Of a stretch of DNA of 64,000 nucleotides, positions 22,112-33,932 are shown one piece after another. The translations under genes and the position numbers were made by a program. The DNA comes from Cladobotryum mycophilum (lineage: Eukaryota > Ascomycota > Sordariomycetes > Hypocreales > Hypocreaceae). How positions within the stretch are numbered: the stretch's first letter is position 1; each line of letters opens with the position of its first letter. The stretch lies in the NCBI GenBank assembly GCA_036429605.1, contig CM071591.1, positions 4,092,001 through 4,156,000 on the forward strand, given 5' to 3'. The notes below the pieces were generated by a model. The model did no database searches. It was not told the DNA's origin and saw nothing but the letters and a program-made list of their open reading frames with translations.

Positions 22112-24172
22112 ATGGTCTTTTTACCGCCATCATGGGCTCCCCAGCTTCCAGGTAAGGTTACACAAGCGAGCTCTGCGCCACCAAATATAGCTCCAACACA
22201 CAAGTAAAATGCTAATGGTGCTTTGCACGCGCGACAATAGAGATCCCGGATAGCATCAGCATCGAAGAGTTTGCAAACAATGAGACATACGGGCGATATC
22301 CCTTGAGCAAGGCCAAGAACCCCTTCACCTGCGGCCTCACGGGCAAGACCTACAGCGCAGCCGAGGTTGTGCGCCGAACCGATTACTTGGCCCGAGCGAT
22401 TGGCAAGAAGCTGGGCTTCAATCCGCATGAGGAGACCGAGTGGGATAGAGTCGTGTGCTTGTACTCTGTTAATACGGTATGCTCTCCTGGCGCGATTATG
22501 CATAGCCATCGAGAGAAGCTTCAATTGCTAATCAATTGGGTCTGCTACAGATTGACTACGTTCCCTTTATCCACGCAATCCACCGACTCTCCGGCATCGT
22601 CACCCCCGCCAGCGCCGCATACTCTCCCGAGGAGCTCGAGCACCAACTCCGATCGTCTAGTTCAAAGGCACTGTTCACATGCGTCCCGCTCCTCGATAGT
22701 GCACTCAAGGCTGCCAAGGCTGTTGGCCTGCCAAACGACCGCATCTTCCTCCTCTCCGTCCCTGGCGTCAAGGACGATGCTGCCTTTAAGACTGTTGAAG
22801 ATTTGATTACTGAGGGCAAGACGCTCCCGCCTCTGAAGCCCTTGAACTGGGTCAAGGGACAGGGCGTCAGGCAGACTGCGCTCTTGCCCTATTCCAGTGG
22901 CACTTCGGGTCCACCGGTGAGTGCCTATCCTCCAGCGCGGCCCGCCGTCTTCCCACTAACACGTTTCTAGAAAGCAGTCATGATCTCCCATCGAAATGTC
23001 ATCGCCAACATGCTTCAAGTCAGTGTTTTCGACAGCGTGTCTCGAAAGGAGCTTGGTGTCGAGACCCATACGACCCTTGGAGTTCTCCCTTTCAGTCACA
23101 TCTACGGTCTCGTCCTCGTCGCCATGGTGAGCCAGTACCGTGGTGACCAGACCATCATCCTGCCCAAATACGAGCTGGCTGCGCTTCTCAACGCTGTTCA
23201 GAGATTTAAGATTGAGCAGCTTTGCGTGGTGCCCCCGATGCTTATTCAGATTATTAGCAACAAGGAGATTGTTGCCAAGTATGATTTGAGCAGTGTACGC
23301 TTGGCGTATTCTGGAGCTGCACCATTGGGTCAAGAGACTGTAGACCACATTCGAGAGATGTTCCCTAGTTGGAATATCGGCCAGGGCTACGGTAAGCTTC
23401 ATATCATGCAACACTTGGTATATTTGACATGCTCTAACATGTTTACTTAGGAATGACCGAATGTTCGCCGGTGGTTTGTTCTACTAGCGAAACTGACGCG
23501 CTCTTCGGTTCTTCGGGTTCCTTAGTCCCTGGCACTATATGCAAAATCATTGATGCCGAAGGCAACGAAGTCACCGGCCATGAAACTCGGGGTGAACTAC
23601 TAGTCCAATCCCCAGCCGTGGCATTGGGCTATCTCCACAACGAGAGGTCCACGGCCGAGACATTTGTTTGGCACGCTGATGGCCGCTGGCTGAGGACCGG
23701 AGATGAAGTCGTTGTGCGAAAGTCGTCAAAGGGAAACGAACACCTGGTGATTGTCGATCGAATCAAGGAGCTGATCAAGACCAAGGTATGCGCATCCGCT
23801 TCCGATTGTGATGTAATAACTTGCTAACATGGGATACAGGGTCACCAAGTTGCCCCCGCCGAGTTGGAGGCTCACCTTCTCACACATGATTTCGTTGATG
23901 ATTGCGCCGTTATCCAGGTCCCCGACGCCTACGCCGGTGAAGTCCCCAAGGCATACGTCGTAAAATCCAAGCCCGCAGCAGGCAAGTCTGACAAGGAGGT
24001 TGCGTCCATTGTTAAGAAGCACGTGGAAGAGCACAAGGCGAAGCACAAGTGGCTCGCCGGTGGCGTGGAGTTTATCGATGTGATTCCCAAGAGCCCCAGT
24101 GGCAAGATCTTGAGAAGATTGTTGAGGGATAAGGAGAAGGCTGCTAGAAAGGCTGCCGGTGCGAAATTGTAA
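22112..24172 (+). CDS. 4-coumarate-CoA-ligase-like acyl-CoA synthetase with peroxisomal C-terminus
   Basis: ATP-dependent activation of a carboxylic acid to an acyl-CoA through an acyl-adenylate. Six exons: 22112-22151, 22241-22476, 22551-22916, 22971-23391, 23451-23785 and 23840-24172; every junction is in phase, giving 576 residues. AMP-binding loop SSGTSGPPK (207-215) is split by the third intron, then KAVMISHRNV; A5 motif YGMTECSP (354-361); A7/A8 region GRWLRTGDEV and VDRIKELIKTKG; A10 lysine in PKSPSGKILRR (about K555). The protein ends GAKL, a PTS1-type AKL, so a peroxisomal matrix location is likely. The first exon encodes only 13 residues. Substrate cannot be read from sequence: aromatic, medium-chain or cluster-derived acids are all possible. 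Confidence 0.93.
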
Positions 24173-24803
24173 TTTACCCGTTTGAGCATTTAGCGAGCGA
24201 TGGATATGACTTATTTTTTTTATACATATTAAAGACAAGAGTTTGGTATAGATGGAGTACGTGCTTAGTCTAGGATAGAGGACTTCATGGGGAACGCTCT
24301 ATGGGTTAATGGATTGCTTAGGGGTTTCATAATGCCGATGTCTAAGTGATGGTTCACAATCTTTATCTCGTTCAAGAGGGTAGAGCCCTTGTTCCCTCAA
24401 GGGCGTTAAAAGTATTAATCTCATGTCTTAGCTTCGGGAGCCATGCCATCACTCATCACAGTGTTAGTCGCAACTGATGATGGTTCATCAGGACTTGGAC
24501 ATCCTGGGCCCAAGGAAAGCAAAATGCAAAATGCAATCGGTCATTCCTTGCGACATATGGAAAACTTGGAGCAACAGGTGTTCGATATAGCGCGGTGAGG
24601 CTGGAAATGCATCTGAGGGCTACAGGTGATAAATTTGTAGATGTAAATGAAGGCAGAATGATAATGAAATAGGTGGAGAGATATAACTCCTACTTCCAGT
24701 CCCAAGGCCGAAGAACGACCCTGTCTTTAATTCAACCCCTAGTCCCGCAAAATAAACCCCCTGATCAAAGATCCAACGCCTCTAGTTTGCTGTCTGTGTC
24801 GGC
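24173..24803. terminator. Convergent 3' spacer between acyl-CoA ligase and small secreted protein gene
   Basis: No coding sequence. AT-rich just after the ligase stop (TTTTTTTTATACATATTAAAG at about 24212-24233, quoted in part), consistent with poly(A) sites. Nothing else is recognised in the 631 bases. Confidence 0.45.
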
Positions 24804-25305
24804 TCAGGGTAGAGCGGACCCCCCACCTACGCATTTGACGTAGCCCAGGGCCACATGAGGATCGATTGCCACTTCGGAAGGCTCCGTCACGCTAAAGGCG
24901 CTAATGTGGACGTTATCGGGCTTCTGGAAACCGCACTGCGTGAGATGGTATTTGCCATTCCAGTAGACGGGGGTGATGGATACTGACGCAATCACACCGT
25001 TGCTATCTAAATTTGAGGAGAAGTAATTGTTAGTTGTGTGGGTAGATACGATGATTTTATTGCAATCAGCTTAATAGAAACCTACTGAACTTCTGAGCTG
25101 TGCCATTGGCGACTATGGCGGCAGACTCGGAGACTGTGCCATCCTCGTAGATGTAAGCAACTTGGGCAGTGTCCGTGATTACCGGGCGAGGTGGGTAGGC
25201 AGCCACAAGACTGGCGAAAGCGAAGATGGCGAAAGAGCGCCTGGCAGCTGGTGGGTGGTTCCCCCTTTGGATTATTCCCGTTGGGAATGACCGATGTATG
25301 ATGGC
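24804..25305 (-). CDS. Small secreted protein, family unknown; start codon not visible
   Basis: Two exons on the minus strand, an N-terminal one ending at 25086 and a C-terminal one at 24804-25006, join in phase through a 79-base intron (donor GTAGGT, acceptor TTTAG). The N-terminal frame reads RRSFAIFAFASLVAAYPPRP, a clear signal-peptide core, then VITDTAQVAYIYEDG; the second exon holds TPVYWNGKYHLTQCGF and VALGYVKCVGGG with a few cysteines. I do not recognise the family. The frame is open back to a TGA at 25306-25308 but contains no ATG, and no ATG exists between the TATA box (25342-25349) and the signal peptide, apart from one at 25335 that meets a stop after five codons. Start lost, a missed upstream exon, or a sequence error are the options. 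The listed right end is the open-frame limit, not a start. Confidence 0.55.
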
Positions 25306-25341
25306 TCAAGTGATACTGCTAGGCGGCTCGGGACATGATCT

Positions 25342-25349
25342 TTTTTATA
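25342..25349 (-). promoter_or_regulatory. TATA box of the small secreted protein gene
   Basis: TATAAAAA on the minus strand, about 90-100 bases upstream of the signal-peptide region and directly upstream of the coding frame. It supports a real promoter here even though the start codon is missing. Confidence 0.55.
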
Positions 25350-27555
25350 CTTGACGACTTTTCCTTTCGGCATAATGATCATTCTGCCGCGTGGCTGCAG
25401 GGAATGATATCCTCAAACTTGATGTATGATGTGGAATCTTTTCGACATCTCGACTAGGGTAACGTAGTATGTCAAAGGAGAAAGTGCTTCTGAGATTGGC
25501 CATGCCATGTCGATTCATATTTAGCCGACGTACCATTGATGTATGCTCATTCCGCGAGTCCCTAACCGTATACATTTAGATATGTTGCCATTTAGATGAA
25601 ACTAAAGGCTGGAATATCCTGCCACAATTTGGACAGTGAATATTTACCATCCTTTTGTTATGTTGGACACGCGTCTGTCTGTTTTGCTTGGGTCTATTAC
25701 AATGATCTTCTCCGGATATCTTGCGTCAAACGGAGACTTCTTAGTCATATAATTTGTCGATTACGACAGGAGTTGCTGTCTTTGGAATGTCGCTTTGAAT
25801 AACTGCGAGTCCATGGATGAATGTCAAAAAGTCTCCGGACCCAAGTTTAGTAATCGGGTGATGAGGGTGTTGGGGACAAGTTTAGACGTTTTCTGCTGTC
25901 GGCGCCGGTGCTGTTGCCCTGTATTATCTTCATACTGCTTTCGTCGTCTGCCAGAGGAAATATTCCCATGGAAAGCAGAGAATACTGTGTTAGGAGTCAT
26001 GACACTAAGGTGTATTGATGCTGTTGAGCCGAATTGCGAATTATCCTGTACTTGATGCTGGACTTTCTTCGATAAACTCTCTTCCTTTTTGATGCCAACG
26101 GTGGCTTCTGTTGCCAGCTAAGGAACCGACAACGCAGTTCGATAATAGGGCTCGCAAGGCAGAGCATGTTCTGATCAGGGGCGTTATCTTTTTGGGTGTT
26201 TTGGACAAAGAAAAATATGGAGCAAAGTCATTGATTTATTCTGTACATCTGGGTAGAATATTGACGATGGTTTCTTGTAGTGGATTCTAAAACTATTCCT
26301 GTGCGATTGTGAATCCTGTGAACGAAGGGAAAGCACTTTGGTATTCGTATGAACGTCAAGCTCTCGGTGTGACATAAATATCGACCGAACCTATCGCGCT
26401 GCTTTCTCTTAATTTAGGTATGCTAGTTATGAATTCGAAGCGGGTTTGGCCTGGCTGGAAGCTTGCGGCATCTTGTATTGGCAAAGGCATCAAGGCAGAG
26501 GCTCTCTGGCCTCATATCCTGAACAGCTCTAGATTTATTGGCAGTTTAATTCTCTTTCTATCGATATGGTACGGCAAGTGCGAAATTTCTGGTACAGTAA
26601 ATGCTTAACGGTGGTCGAATAAGGGCCTATTGTTCCGCATACGGGGGAAGATGAGGATGTTCGGTGCAAATTGGTAGCCTGTACAGTCCGCACAGTCTGC
26701 ACGATCTGCACGATCTGCATGAATTGTCAATTACCTCACACGAGCATACAAGGGAGGGGGTCAATCGAACCTCGTAGTATCGGCTATCCACTCATGAGAA
26801 AGCATGGCGGGGCGCCCTGCGGAAACGATATCTTCCAATCTGTCCACCAGGGGCATTCCCGTCCGTTGACATAAACTCTGACTCCGATTGCAATACCATA
26901 AGCTGGGCCGTTGTAAAAGAAGCCTTCGAAGGATTATATGTTAGAGAGACGTAGGGAAGGCCCCAGATATCCAGAATAAGAAACACAACCCCCCTCCCGG
27001 GCTTGGTTTGCTTGGTCTTGCCGAATGGATGCGTAGCTATTCAGCGCAGAGGGCTTATAGCGCCACGAAGGAATCCATTTTGTTTATCAAATTTATGCTG
27101 TCGTTGAGAGAAAGGGAAACGAAAAATGTCGCCCATAGATAGGTAGATAGGTAGGTAGGTAGGTAGGAGGTAGGAGGCAGGTATAGAAGGTACCTAGGTA
27201 AGTAGTGATCCACGATACACTGACCTAAGCGAGCGAGCAAGCACACAACTGCCCCCAGACGCTCTTGCATGTGGAACCACTATGAGGCATTAGTAAGTAC
27301 CTACTAAGTAGGCAGTCTTTCGTACGTCTCTAGAACCTCTCTAAATTTACAGTTCTTGTACAATTCACAAAGGGGCAATATCCTCTTTTCGCTTTGCTTG
27401 GCGTTGCATTCATTTAGACGTCGTTACACAACGCCTTCTCCTCCATCTCTACTGCTTGCCTCTGGATGCCTCCATCATCACTCGGCTAATCGACTATTCT
27501 GTCATCGGAGATGCGTTTGATCACAGGCCACCTCGATTATGATGCCTGAGTATGA
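25350..27555. other. 2.2-kb spacer without recognised genes
   Basis: Only short open frames unlike known proteins. Contains a GCACGATCT-type 10-base direct repeat at about 26690-26720, a TAGG tetranucleotide run at about 27140-27180 next to GGTACCTAGGTA (27189-27200), and pyrimidine-rich sequence around 27440. Its right side runs into decayed repeat material. Confidence 0.45.
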
Positions 27556-30010
27556 ATGCCAGACTCCAAACGACTGACCAATACCTCATTGGAATGGACC
27601 TTGGTGGTGCTATCTTTTAGACGGTACCCTCTACCTGTGACTGGTTCTCCTGCACCGCGACGATGCCTGGAGCGTCTACTCCTCTTATTCACCTGGAACC
27701 TGGCAACGCGTAGGGTGCCGGAGCAACTGCTTCAGGAGAGTCTGGAGGCGCCGGAGGAGAGTGAAGATGAGTTTGAGGACGAGGGGCAAGCCGATATGGA
27801 TAATAATGATAACGACGATGGCAATAAAGATGACACCAACGATTCACCCGGTAATAACTATGACTAGAACCCCAGGACGGTGCTAGAGGCAGCTCCACGG
27901 CTGGAGCTCGTCGGCTACAATAAACATCAGAGCATTTATACTGAGTTCTTGAAGCTCCAGGCAGCTCATAGCCCGGGCCTGGGGAAATCAATCTACGCCA
28001 ACGAAAGTCGCAGCCGGTATACCATCGAAGACTACCTCGTCCTTTTTAGTGCTTAAGAGCCTGTACCTTTCCATACCATCTCGAACAGGCACCGCCACCA
28101 CCCACCAGGCGGCGTCAGCGTCATTATAAAATGAGCATATAAGGTCACTAAGCCCTGTTTCAATGGACGTGGTAGTGGCTGGAGGCGATGACCAGGAAAC
28201 CTGTCTTGTCCCCATGTCTATTTCATCCTCCTATACCTCTCCCAGACAGGTAAATAAAAAATAACCAGGAAGAGTACCTCAGAGTACTAAAGCAGGTTTG
28301 CTTTACTGATAACGCGCTAGACAGGTTAATGGCATGCAGTGATGCCAGGTTACACGAGTTCCGATGAAAAGCACTACAGGATGCTGCCCGTGAAAGAGTG
28401 GTACCCGAGTCGTGCTCGTACAGCCAGAGTCCCTGGGCTAAAACGAGTAAAAAGAATTTCGCAAACGAATTTTAAACAACCAAGAACATCGACCTTGTGA
28501 TGGTAGACGAAGCACATATAGTACTAGACAGAATGAGCAATCTCAAACCCTCCCCCACGACTATGGGCTTACAGGCAAACGGCCTTGCCCCCAAGAGACT
28601 GTGGATGACGGCAACGGCTACCGCCCAGCAAGGAGAACGAGTTCTTTATGACGGTACGGCGAGAAGCACCAACAGACACAATATCAGATATATATTCATC
28701 AAGGTCAACAAGGGGGGTGCAGGGCCAAATTGAATGGGCCAGCAAGATGCTGATCATTCTGTCAGCCATGGGTGACGATGCCCAAGCAATCGTCTACAAG
28801 GCGGACTGTAAAGTCTTCAAATGAAAATACAAAGGCTGTTATGTCTACCTCTTGGAAATACTGGACGATGCCAAGAGGAGGGACCTGCAAAGCTGGTAAG
28901 ACTGTCAGAGTATTAATGACAAGGCTTTGCTTAATATGTGAGAGTTGTTACCCCCCCCCCCCCCGGATACACAAAGACGTAGCCGAAGAAGAGGTTATGG
29001 GAAAACAGGGAAGCGCCATACGCCCAGATGGGGGTTGAAGAACACATCCGATGTGATGAAGGCGGGCATATCTGCACTACGGTGAATGCCTTTCGCAGCC
29101 ACGAATACTATGTGCTGGGTGATGATGGCGGGGAGCCTGTCAAAAAGGAGAAGACGATGAGCCAGGAGCAGAGCCAGGACCCGAGGGGCTGGACCAGTAT
29201 ACTGAAACGAATGGTTACACAAGCACGGCACGAGCTCATGATGATGACCGGTCATATCTACAGTATTGACATGAACATTGAACATCTAATGCTCAATTTT
29301 CATGACAGCCTCAGTAATAATCACAGAAAGATGCTTAAGCATCTACAATTAGACATATGCTACCTCCGTCTTGTCGATCGTCCTTCAAATATTCCGCCGG
29401 GACCAATATTACACAAAGCAAAAAGGAACCCCTCCGGAAAGCTATCAAAACTTCGGGATTATTCAATATTTCGCAAGTCGAAGACCTTCGCCGCAGTGTA
29501 CATGGACAACCAAATTTACACTTCATGGCCCGAATACACGCTCTATCGGACGATTGATACTTGTAGCCACCGGTCTTTGGGCTTGCATCGTCGGGGGGAA
29601 GACGCCAATAGCAAACGGATATTTCAGCGAATCCACAAGGCGCTTTTTCTGAAGTACTGGGGCCTTCTTAAAAAAAGGACATGCGATGGTCGCAATCTTT
29701 TGTCCTCGCCAAACTACCACTCCTCACCGCCCTGCTCGTCAACCTGATCATCGACCCTGTAGAAATGATTCATCTCCTGCCCGATCCATTGTTTCATCAG
29801 TACCCCCTAGCCATACACGCAGTGGGCGAGCGTATATCCCTGGACCTCCACCAACCCCTACCCTACCTACAGCTAGTACAGCTATCGGTACAGTTGATAG
29901 TTTGGAGGATGGTGCAGAGGAGGAAAACATGTATAACAGAGATGATTAAGGTTAATAGAGTGCCGAAGATGTACGTCTATATAACATCCTTTTACTGCCG
30001 TATACACTAA
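27556..30010 (+). pseudogene. Decayed superfamily-2 (RecQ/telomere-linked-helicase-like) element, forward-strand fragments
   Basis: No single open frame, but scattered protein-like pieces run in one direction. At about 28485-28640 the frame reads IDLVMVDEAHIVLD and later LWMTATATAQQ, which match helicase motif II (DEAH) and motif III (TAT). Upstream an open frame ends in an acidic block (27730-27867) and then VLEAAPRLELVGYNKHQSIY (27880-27939). Downstream a 239-codon frame (29028-29747) reads HELMMMTGHIYSIDMNIEHL and similar, without a domain I can name. Stops and frame changes separate the pieces, so this is a relic, not a gene. The family is a fungal repetitive helicase-like group, often subtelomeric; that assignment is by recalled motif pattern only. 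A C14 run lies at 28951-28964. Confidence 0.5.
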
Positions 30011-30379
30011 CAGTCAGAGTAATTAAGCTATGGCATTGAGTAAAGTCGGCCAAGGAGGCAGAAATGGTCTGATCTGTTTTGTGTTTTATAAATCTGTTTA
30101 TTAGGGAGGTTACGATGTAGTGGAATGCTGTTTAAATGAGTTATCTTTTAGGCCGTTGCCGACACCTTCATCACAATGATCCCATCACTCGTCTCAGCAT
30201 CAATTATGTCGAATCAACAGGACGATTTTGCTCCGGGTTCGATTCGACGTTGACGGATTCTACGCTCTTCATCCGACAGTTCCCAGATAGTAGATGAGGT
30301 GTCACATTGACCATCATGAAAGTTTGTACAAAAATAATGACACAATTCCGTTCCTATTGTTTCCTTATATCATCCTTCT

Positions 30380-31290
30380 TCTTAGCCAGTACGAAGTAGT
30401 GCTTCATCCCCGGTGTTACAACGCTCAGGTGGTGTAGCTACACCTGGGACCGCACCACCGGTACGTCCCGGGTTTTCGCCAATCTGCTCCAGAAACTGTC
30501 GCCGGTCCTCCCTTTCCACCTTGCTCTGTAAGAATTGATTGTTGCTGTGCTGTTGCTATCATGTGGAGTTGGTGTCGTGCTTCAGGAAGTTCTAGCCCAT
30601 CTCTCTCTTATCCTTGTCGTCCATGATCGACGCGAGGTCCGGTAGCGCTAAAACTACTATACTAATGTTGTCCGGTAGTATTCTTCTTTTGTAGGGATGT
30701 GTTCTTTGTCTACCAAGAGGCAGTTGTATAATAGCGACTCTACCCCGTCCATGACCTTTGCCGCGACGTCCCTGGTGCCGTGCAGGCTTAGTGTAATGCC
30801 CTGTATAATCATTTGCACCCTCTTCCGTCTGCTTTCCTTGTTGTTGTCGGGTTCTCTTACTCACTCCAAGGTTCCGGCCCCGGGTTGCCCAGCCGTAAAC
30901 TGTACTGCCGCGCTCAGGGTATTAAGGAATCGGTTCACGTCTTCGAGGTATTGTCTGCACGCTGCCGGCCTCGGCATCGGTCTTGCGCCGGTCTGCTCGA
31001 TAAATCGTCTGCTCAGCCGGTCGTCCTTGTCCACCTTGGCCTGCAAGAAGTTGCCGTTGCCGTGGTGATTCAGGAAGCGAGGTTCGGCAGCGCTGGCACC
31101 ACCGGGCCGCTGTTATCAGCCAGCATTCCGCTCTTTAGGGGTAAGCCTTCTCGTCTACCAAGAGGCACTTGCACAGCAGGGTCTCCACCTAGTCCACTGC
31201 CCTTGCTGCGATGCCCCGGACGTCGTCCAGGCCCAGCGTGACGCCCCTCACAATCATTTGTATCCTCTCTGGCATACTCTTCGATGAAGA
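30380..31290 (-). pseudogene. Decayed repetitive helicase-family fragments, reverse strand, in two diverged copies
   Basis: The minus strand encodes pieces resembling the region upstream of the helicase domain in the same repetitive family. The longest reads NFLQAKVDKDDRLSRRFIEQ, then RQYLEDVNRFLNTLSAAVQF and TAGQPGAGTLE; the last resembles the GGQPARG(T/P)E hallmark as I recall it. Copy B (about 30986-31275) gives RIQMIVRGVTLGLDDVRGIA and LLCKCLLVDEKAYP; copy A (about 30477-30835) gives RVQMIIQGITLSLHGTRDVA and LLYNCLLVDKEHIP. Stops interrupt both. Orientation is opposite to the DEAH-bearing fragments to the left, so at least two insertions or an inversion are implied. Confidence 0.5.
30477..31275. 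repeat. Diverged tandem duplication, period about 510 bases
   Basis: Segments at about 30477-30835 and 30986-31275 align along their lengths: CTACCAAGAGGCA is shared, as are CCGGTC-TCC, TCCACCTTG and CAATCATTTG-type blocks. Most differences I can line up are C/T or G/A, with copy A carrying T or A where copy B has C or G (GTATAATAG versus GCACAGCAG; TTAGTGTAATG versus CCAGCGTGACG). This is what RIP-like mutation of duplicated DNA would leave. Confidence 0.65.
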
Positions 31291-33827
31291 AGACGATAAA
31301 ATGAACCCGTAAGAATGATGATGTCGATGGTAAAAACGAATGGAAAACGCCCAATAACAGATAGGTTGGTAAACGAGCCAGCCCAACACCAATCAACGTA
31401 AACCGCTCGAGGTAACAATCTCCTGCTCGCCTGTAAGGAAAATGATGATGGTCATCAAGGAACAAAAGATCAGGTTTGCTGCGAAGAAAAAGTTGTTGTA
31501 TTGTCTAACTGGATCCCCCTCAGCCAACTTCCACAGGTACCTCCCTCCCTATTCACACATTGGCTCACCCAAGGAGGGCTCCTGCTCAATTCGCCTCATT
31601 CAAAGGTACCACCTTCTTTCCCAACCATCAAGCAAGTGAAAGGGTAGCGTCATAGATGACGCACACAGCAGTCTTTTGATATGCCATCATTTTTACGATT
31701 GTCCGGTTACTGCATCCAAGGATGAGGTGAAAATGGCATTTATTGTATCTGAGTGTATATGCCTGACTCTGACTGTATGTGAACCTTACGTCCAGCCAAT
31801 GGCAGGACACACAGCATCACTCCACCTGTGCCCCACTCATGCCCCACCCGTACGCCTGCAGTCGAGAGCTTGAGTTCGGATGAGATATTCCCTACACAAT
31901 TAAAGGAGAAAACCACTTCCACGGGCCGTCAGACAGAATGGTAAAGATCCCAACTCCCGAAATACAAAGGCTTAGGTGACCTAACCTGAATAAAAGCAGA
32001 AACATCGCCGAGCCATCCATACTCGACCGAAAAACTCAAAATTCCCCCGTCTAAAACTGGACAAGAGGATAATAATTATGTATAAACAGCATTCATATGA
32101 CAACACATTATGATTTTCTCACCGTGGACCACCAGAGTGGGGTACTACAAGCTGCCTTTGCCTCCAGCTCACGGCTGCGTTCCGCGAATGGAGATCCTGG
32201 CGTCCACAAGGACCGCGGATAGCATCCCGGGGCCCATACTTACCAACCATTATCTGAGAGTCTCGTGAAGAAGCAGCCAGGCATCGCAGTATGAGTGAGC
32301 GAGGCCTTTCTGGGCGAGAGAGCGCGCTGATTATGATGAGAAAGAGAATCCAACAAAGTCCTACGATCCCGTAGGCCAGTCTCGGTTTAACAATCCCTCG
32401 CTACAAGACTACAATTCACAAGGCATTCTTCACTCATGTCAGGATGAAGAGAGACTTTGCTTTCGGGCTGGCTTTGCGGTGGCACTGAATTACTCCGAGT
32501 AACATCCGGATATCCCGTGTCTTGGTAGTATATCACAGTACGACCTACTGCGCATGAACTTCACAATTTTATGCCATATCTACGCGGACATCGTTCGAGC
32601 ATGGAATTGAAAGGGCAAAGATCTTCAAGCCACAAGAGAGAGGGGAAGAATACAAGCTTGCTCCTTCCTATACAAGCACTGCCATCCTTCATAATTTACT
32701 TTGCTCATTGGCTACGTTGGACAGAGCTCCATGGCTTATCACAGTACCCACATTCTCCTAGGTGACCAAGTACCATGTAAGGGTGCGACAAGGGGACGTG
32801 GCTCTTTGCGAAAAGACAGTCGTGACTTGGTCAGGACAAAATCCCTCAGTTACAGACCTAAATCAGTCATGATCAGGCAGTTCTACAGTGATTAGGAGAA
32901 GGCCTACTATTCGACCATACACGATCTTCAACACGCATGGAGTGTGTGCACTGGTAGAGTTGGCCGTCCTACTACCAAACATTCCAGCCACTCTCTACGA
33001 TTGGCAGTCAAAGCTCCCAAAAGAAGGCAATCCTCCGCTCAGGGTACATTGATTGCAATTTCGCTTATAAATACGAAAATGCAACACAAGAGGCTCGGCT
33101 ACTTGATCACGGACGGAGGAAACATCCCCCTTGCGTCTGGAACCAATCATTGCGGCTTGCCAAGTAAGGGCATCCTGCCTCGGCGGCAAACAAATCGCTC
33201 GCAACCAATCCTCGAAGGAGCTGTTATCACATTTGCCCCCATGTGCTTCAGCAATATCAAGGAACTGCATGAGCCCAGATATGACCCCTACCTTGACGAC
33301 ACAGAGCCGGCCATATCCTTCATGGTGGGGAAACGCCCCTCGTGAGCCAACATAGTCTCTGTCCAATGAGTTTCGTGATATTCGGCCCGTCCCGCCTATC
33401 ACTACTCATGCACCCATGCTCGGTATACTTACCGACCCCCTTTTATATTGAAAGAGGGGGAAAACATGAGGGACGGTCGTCCACGTGGACCAATTGTTGA
33501 GGCAAGGGACACACCGAAGGCCATGATGCGAGCATGAGTTGTCACATTCTTCCGATATCGCCATTCTTGATGTTCTTGACGAAAGCTGCCAATCCTGCCG
33601 GCTCGGCCGCCGCTTGCCGCTCATCACACAGCAGGCAGGGTTGTAGATAAAAGCCACGAGAGAACGTCCAGTTTCAGTTTTCGAAAGACAGGCAAGACTC
33701 GAGTTCTGACTTGGCCTCTCCTAGGCACCGCTCGGCGAGGTAGTAACCCAACTACCCCCCGAGCGGTGCCTTGGATCATCATCAGAACCGGTAAATGACA
33801 GCACCCCAAGCCCTTAACCTCACCACC
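31291..33827. other. 2.5-kb region without recognised genes
   Basis: Short frames on both strands, none convincing. The sequence has no obvious coding bias and no clear repeats apart from low-complexity stretches. It separates the helicase-family relics from the minisatellites and is probably degenerate insertion or spacer DNA. Confidence 0.4.
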
Positions 33828-33932
33828 CGCCACGCCACAGGACGTTCTCGCCACGCCACAGGACGTTCTCGCCACGCCACAGGATGCTCCCGCCACGCCA
33901 CAGGATGCTCCCGCCACGCCACAGGATACTCC
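33828..33932. repeat. Minisatellite, 21-base unit, five copies
   Basis: Five head-to-tail copies of CGCCACGCCACAGGACGTTCT-like sequence, at 33828, 33849, 33870, 33891 and 33912. The first two are identical; the later three vary only in the last eight bases (GATGCTCC, GATACTCC). Because 21 is a multiple of three the array is open in several frames; on the plus strand it would read RHATGRS repeats. Confidence 0.9.

Noticed and set aside
29028..29747. 239-codon forward frame as an intact gene
   Set aside because: It lies among clearly broken helicase-family pieces, has no recognisable full domain and shows protein-like segments in other frames; better read as part of the relic.
30225..30260. 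B-box-like GGGTTCGATTC as part of a tRNA gene
   Set aside because: No matching A box, anticodon arm or acceptor stem could be drawn around it.
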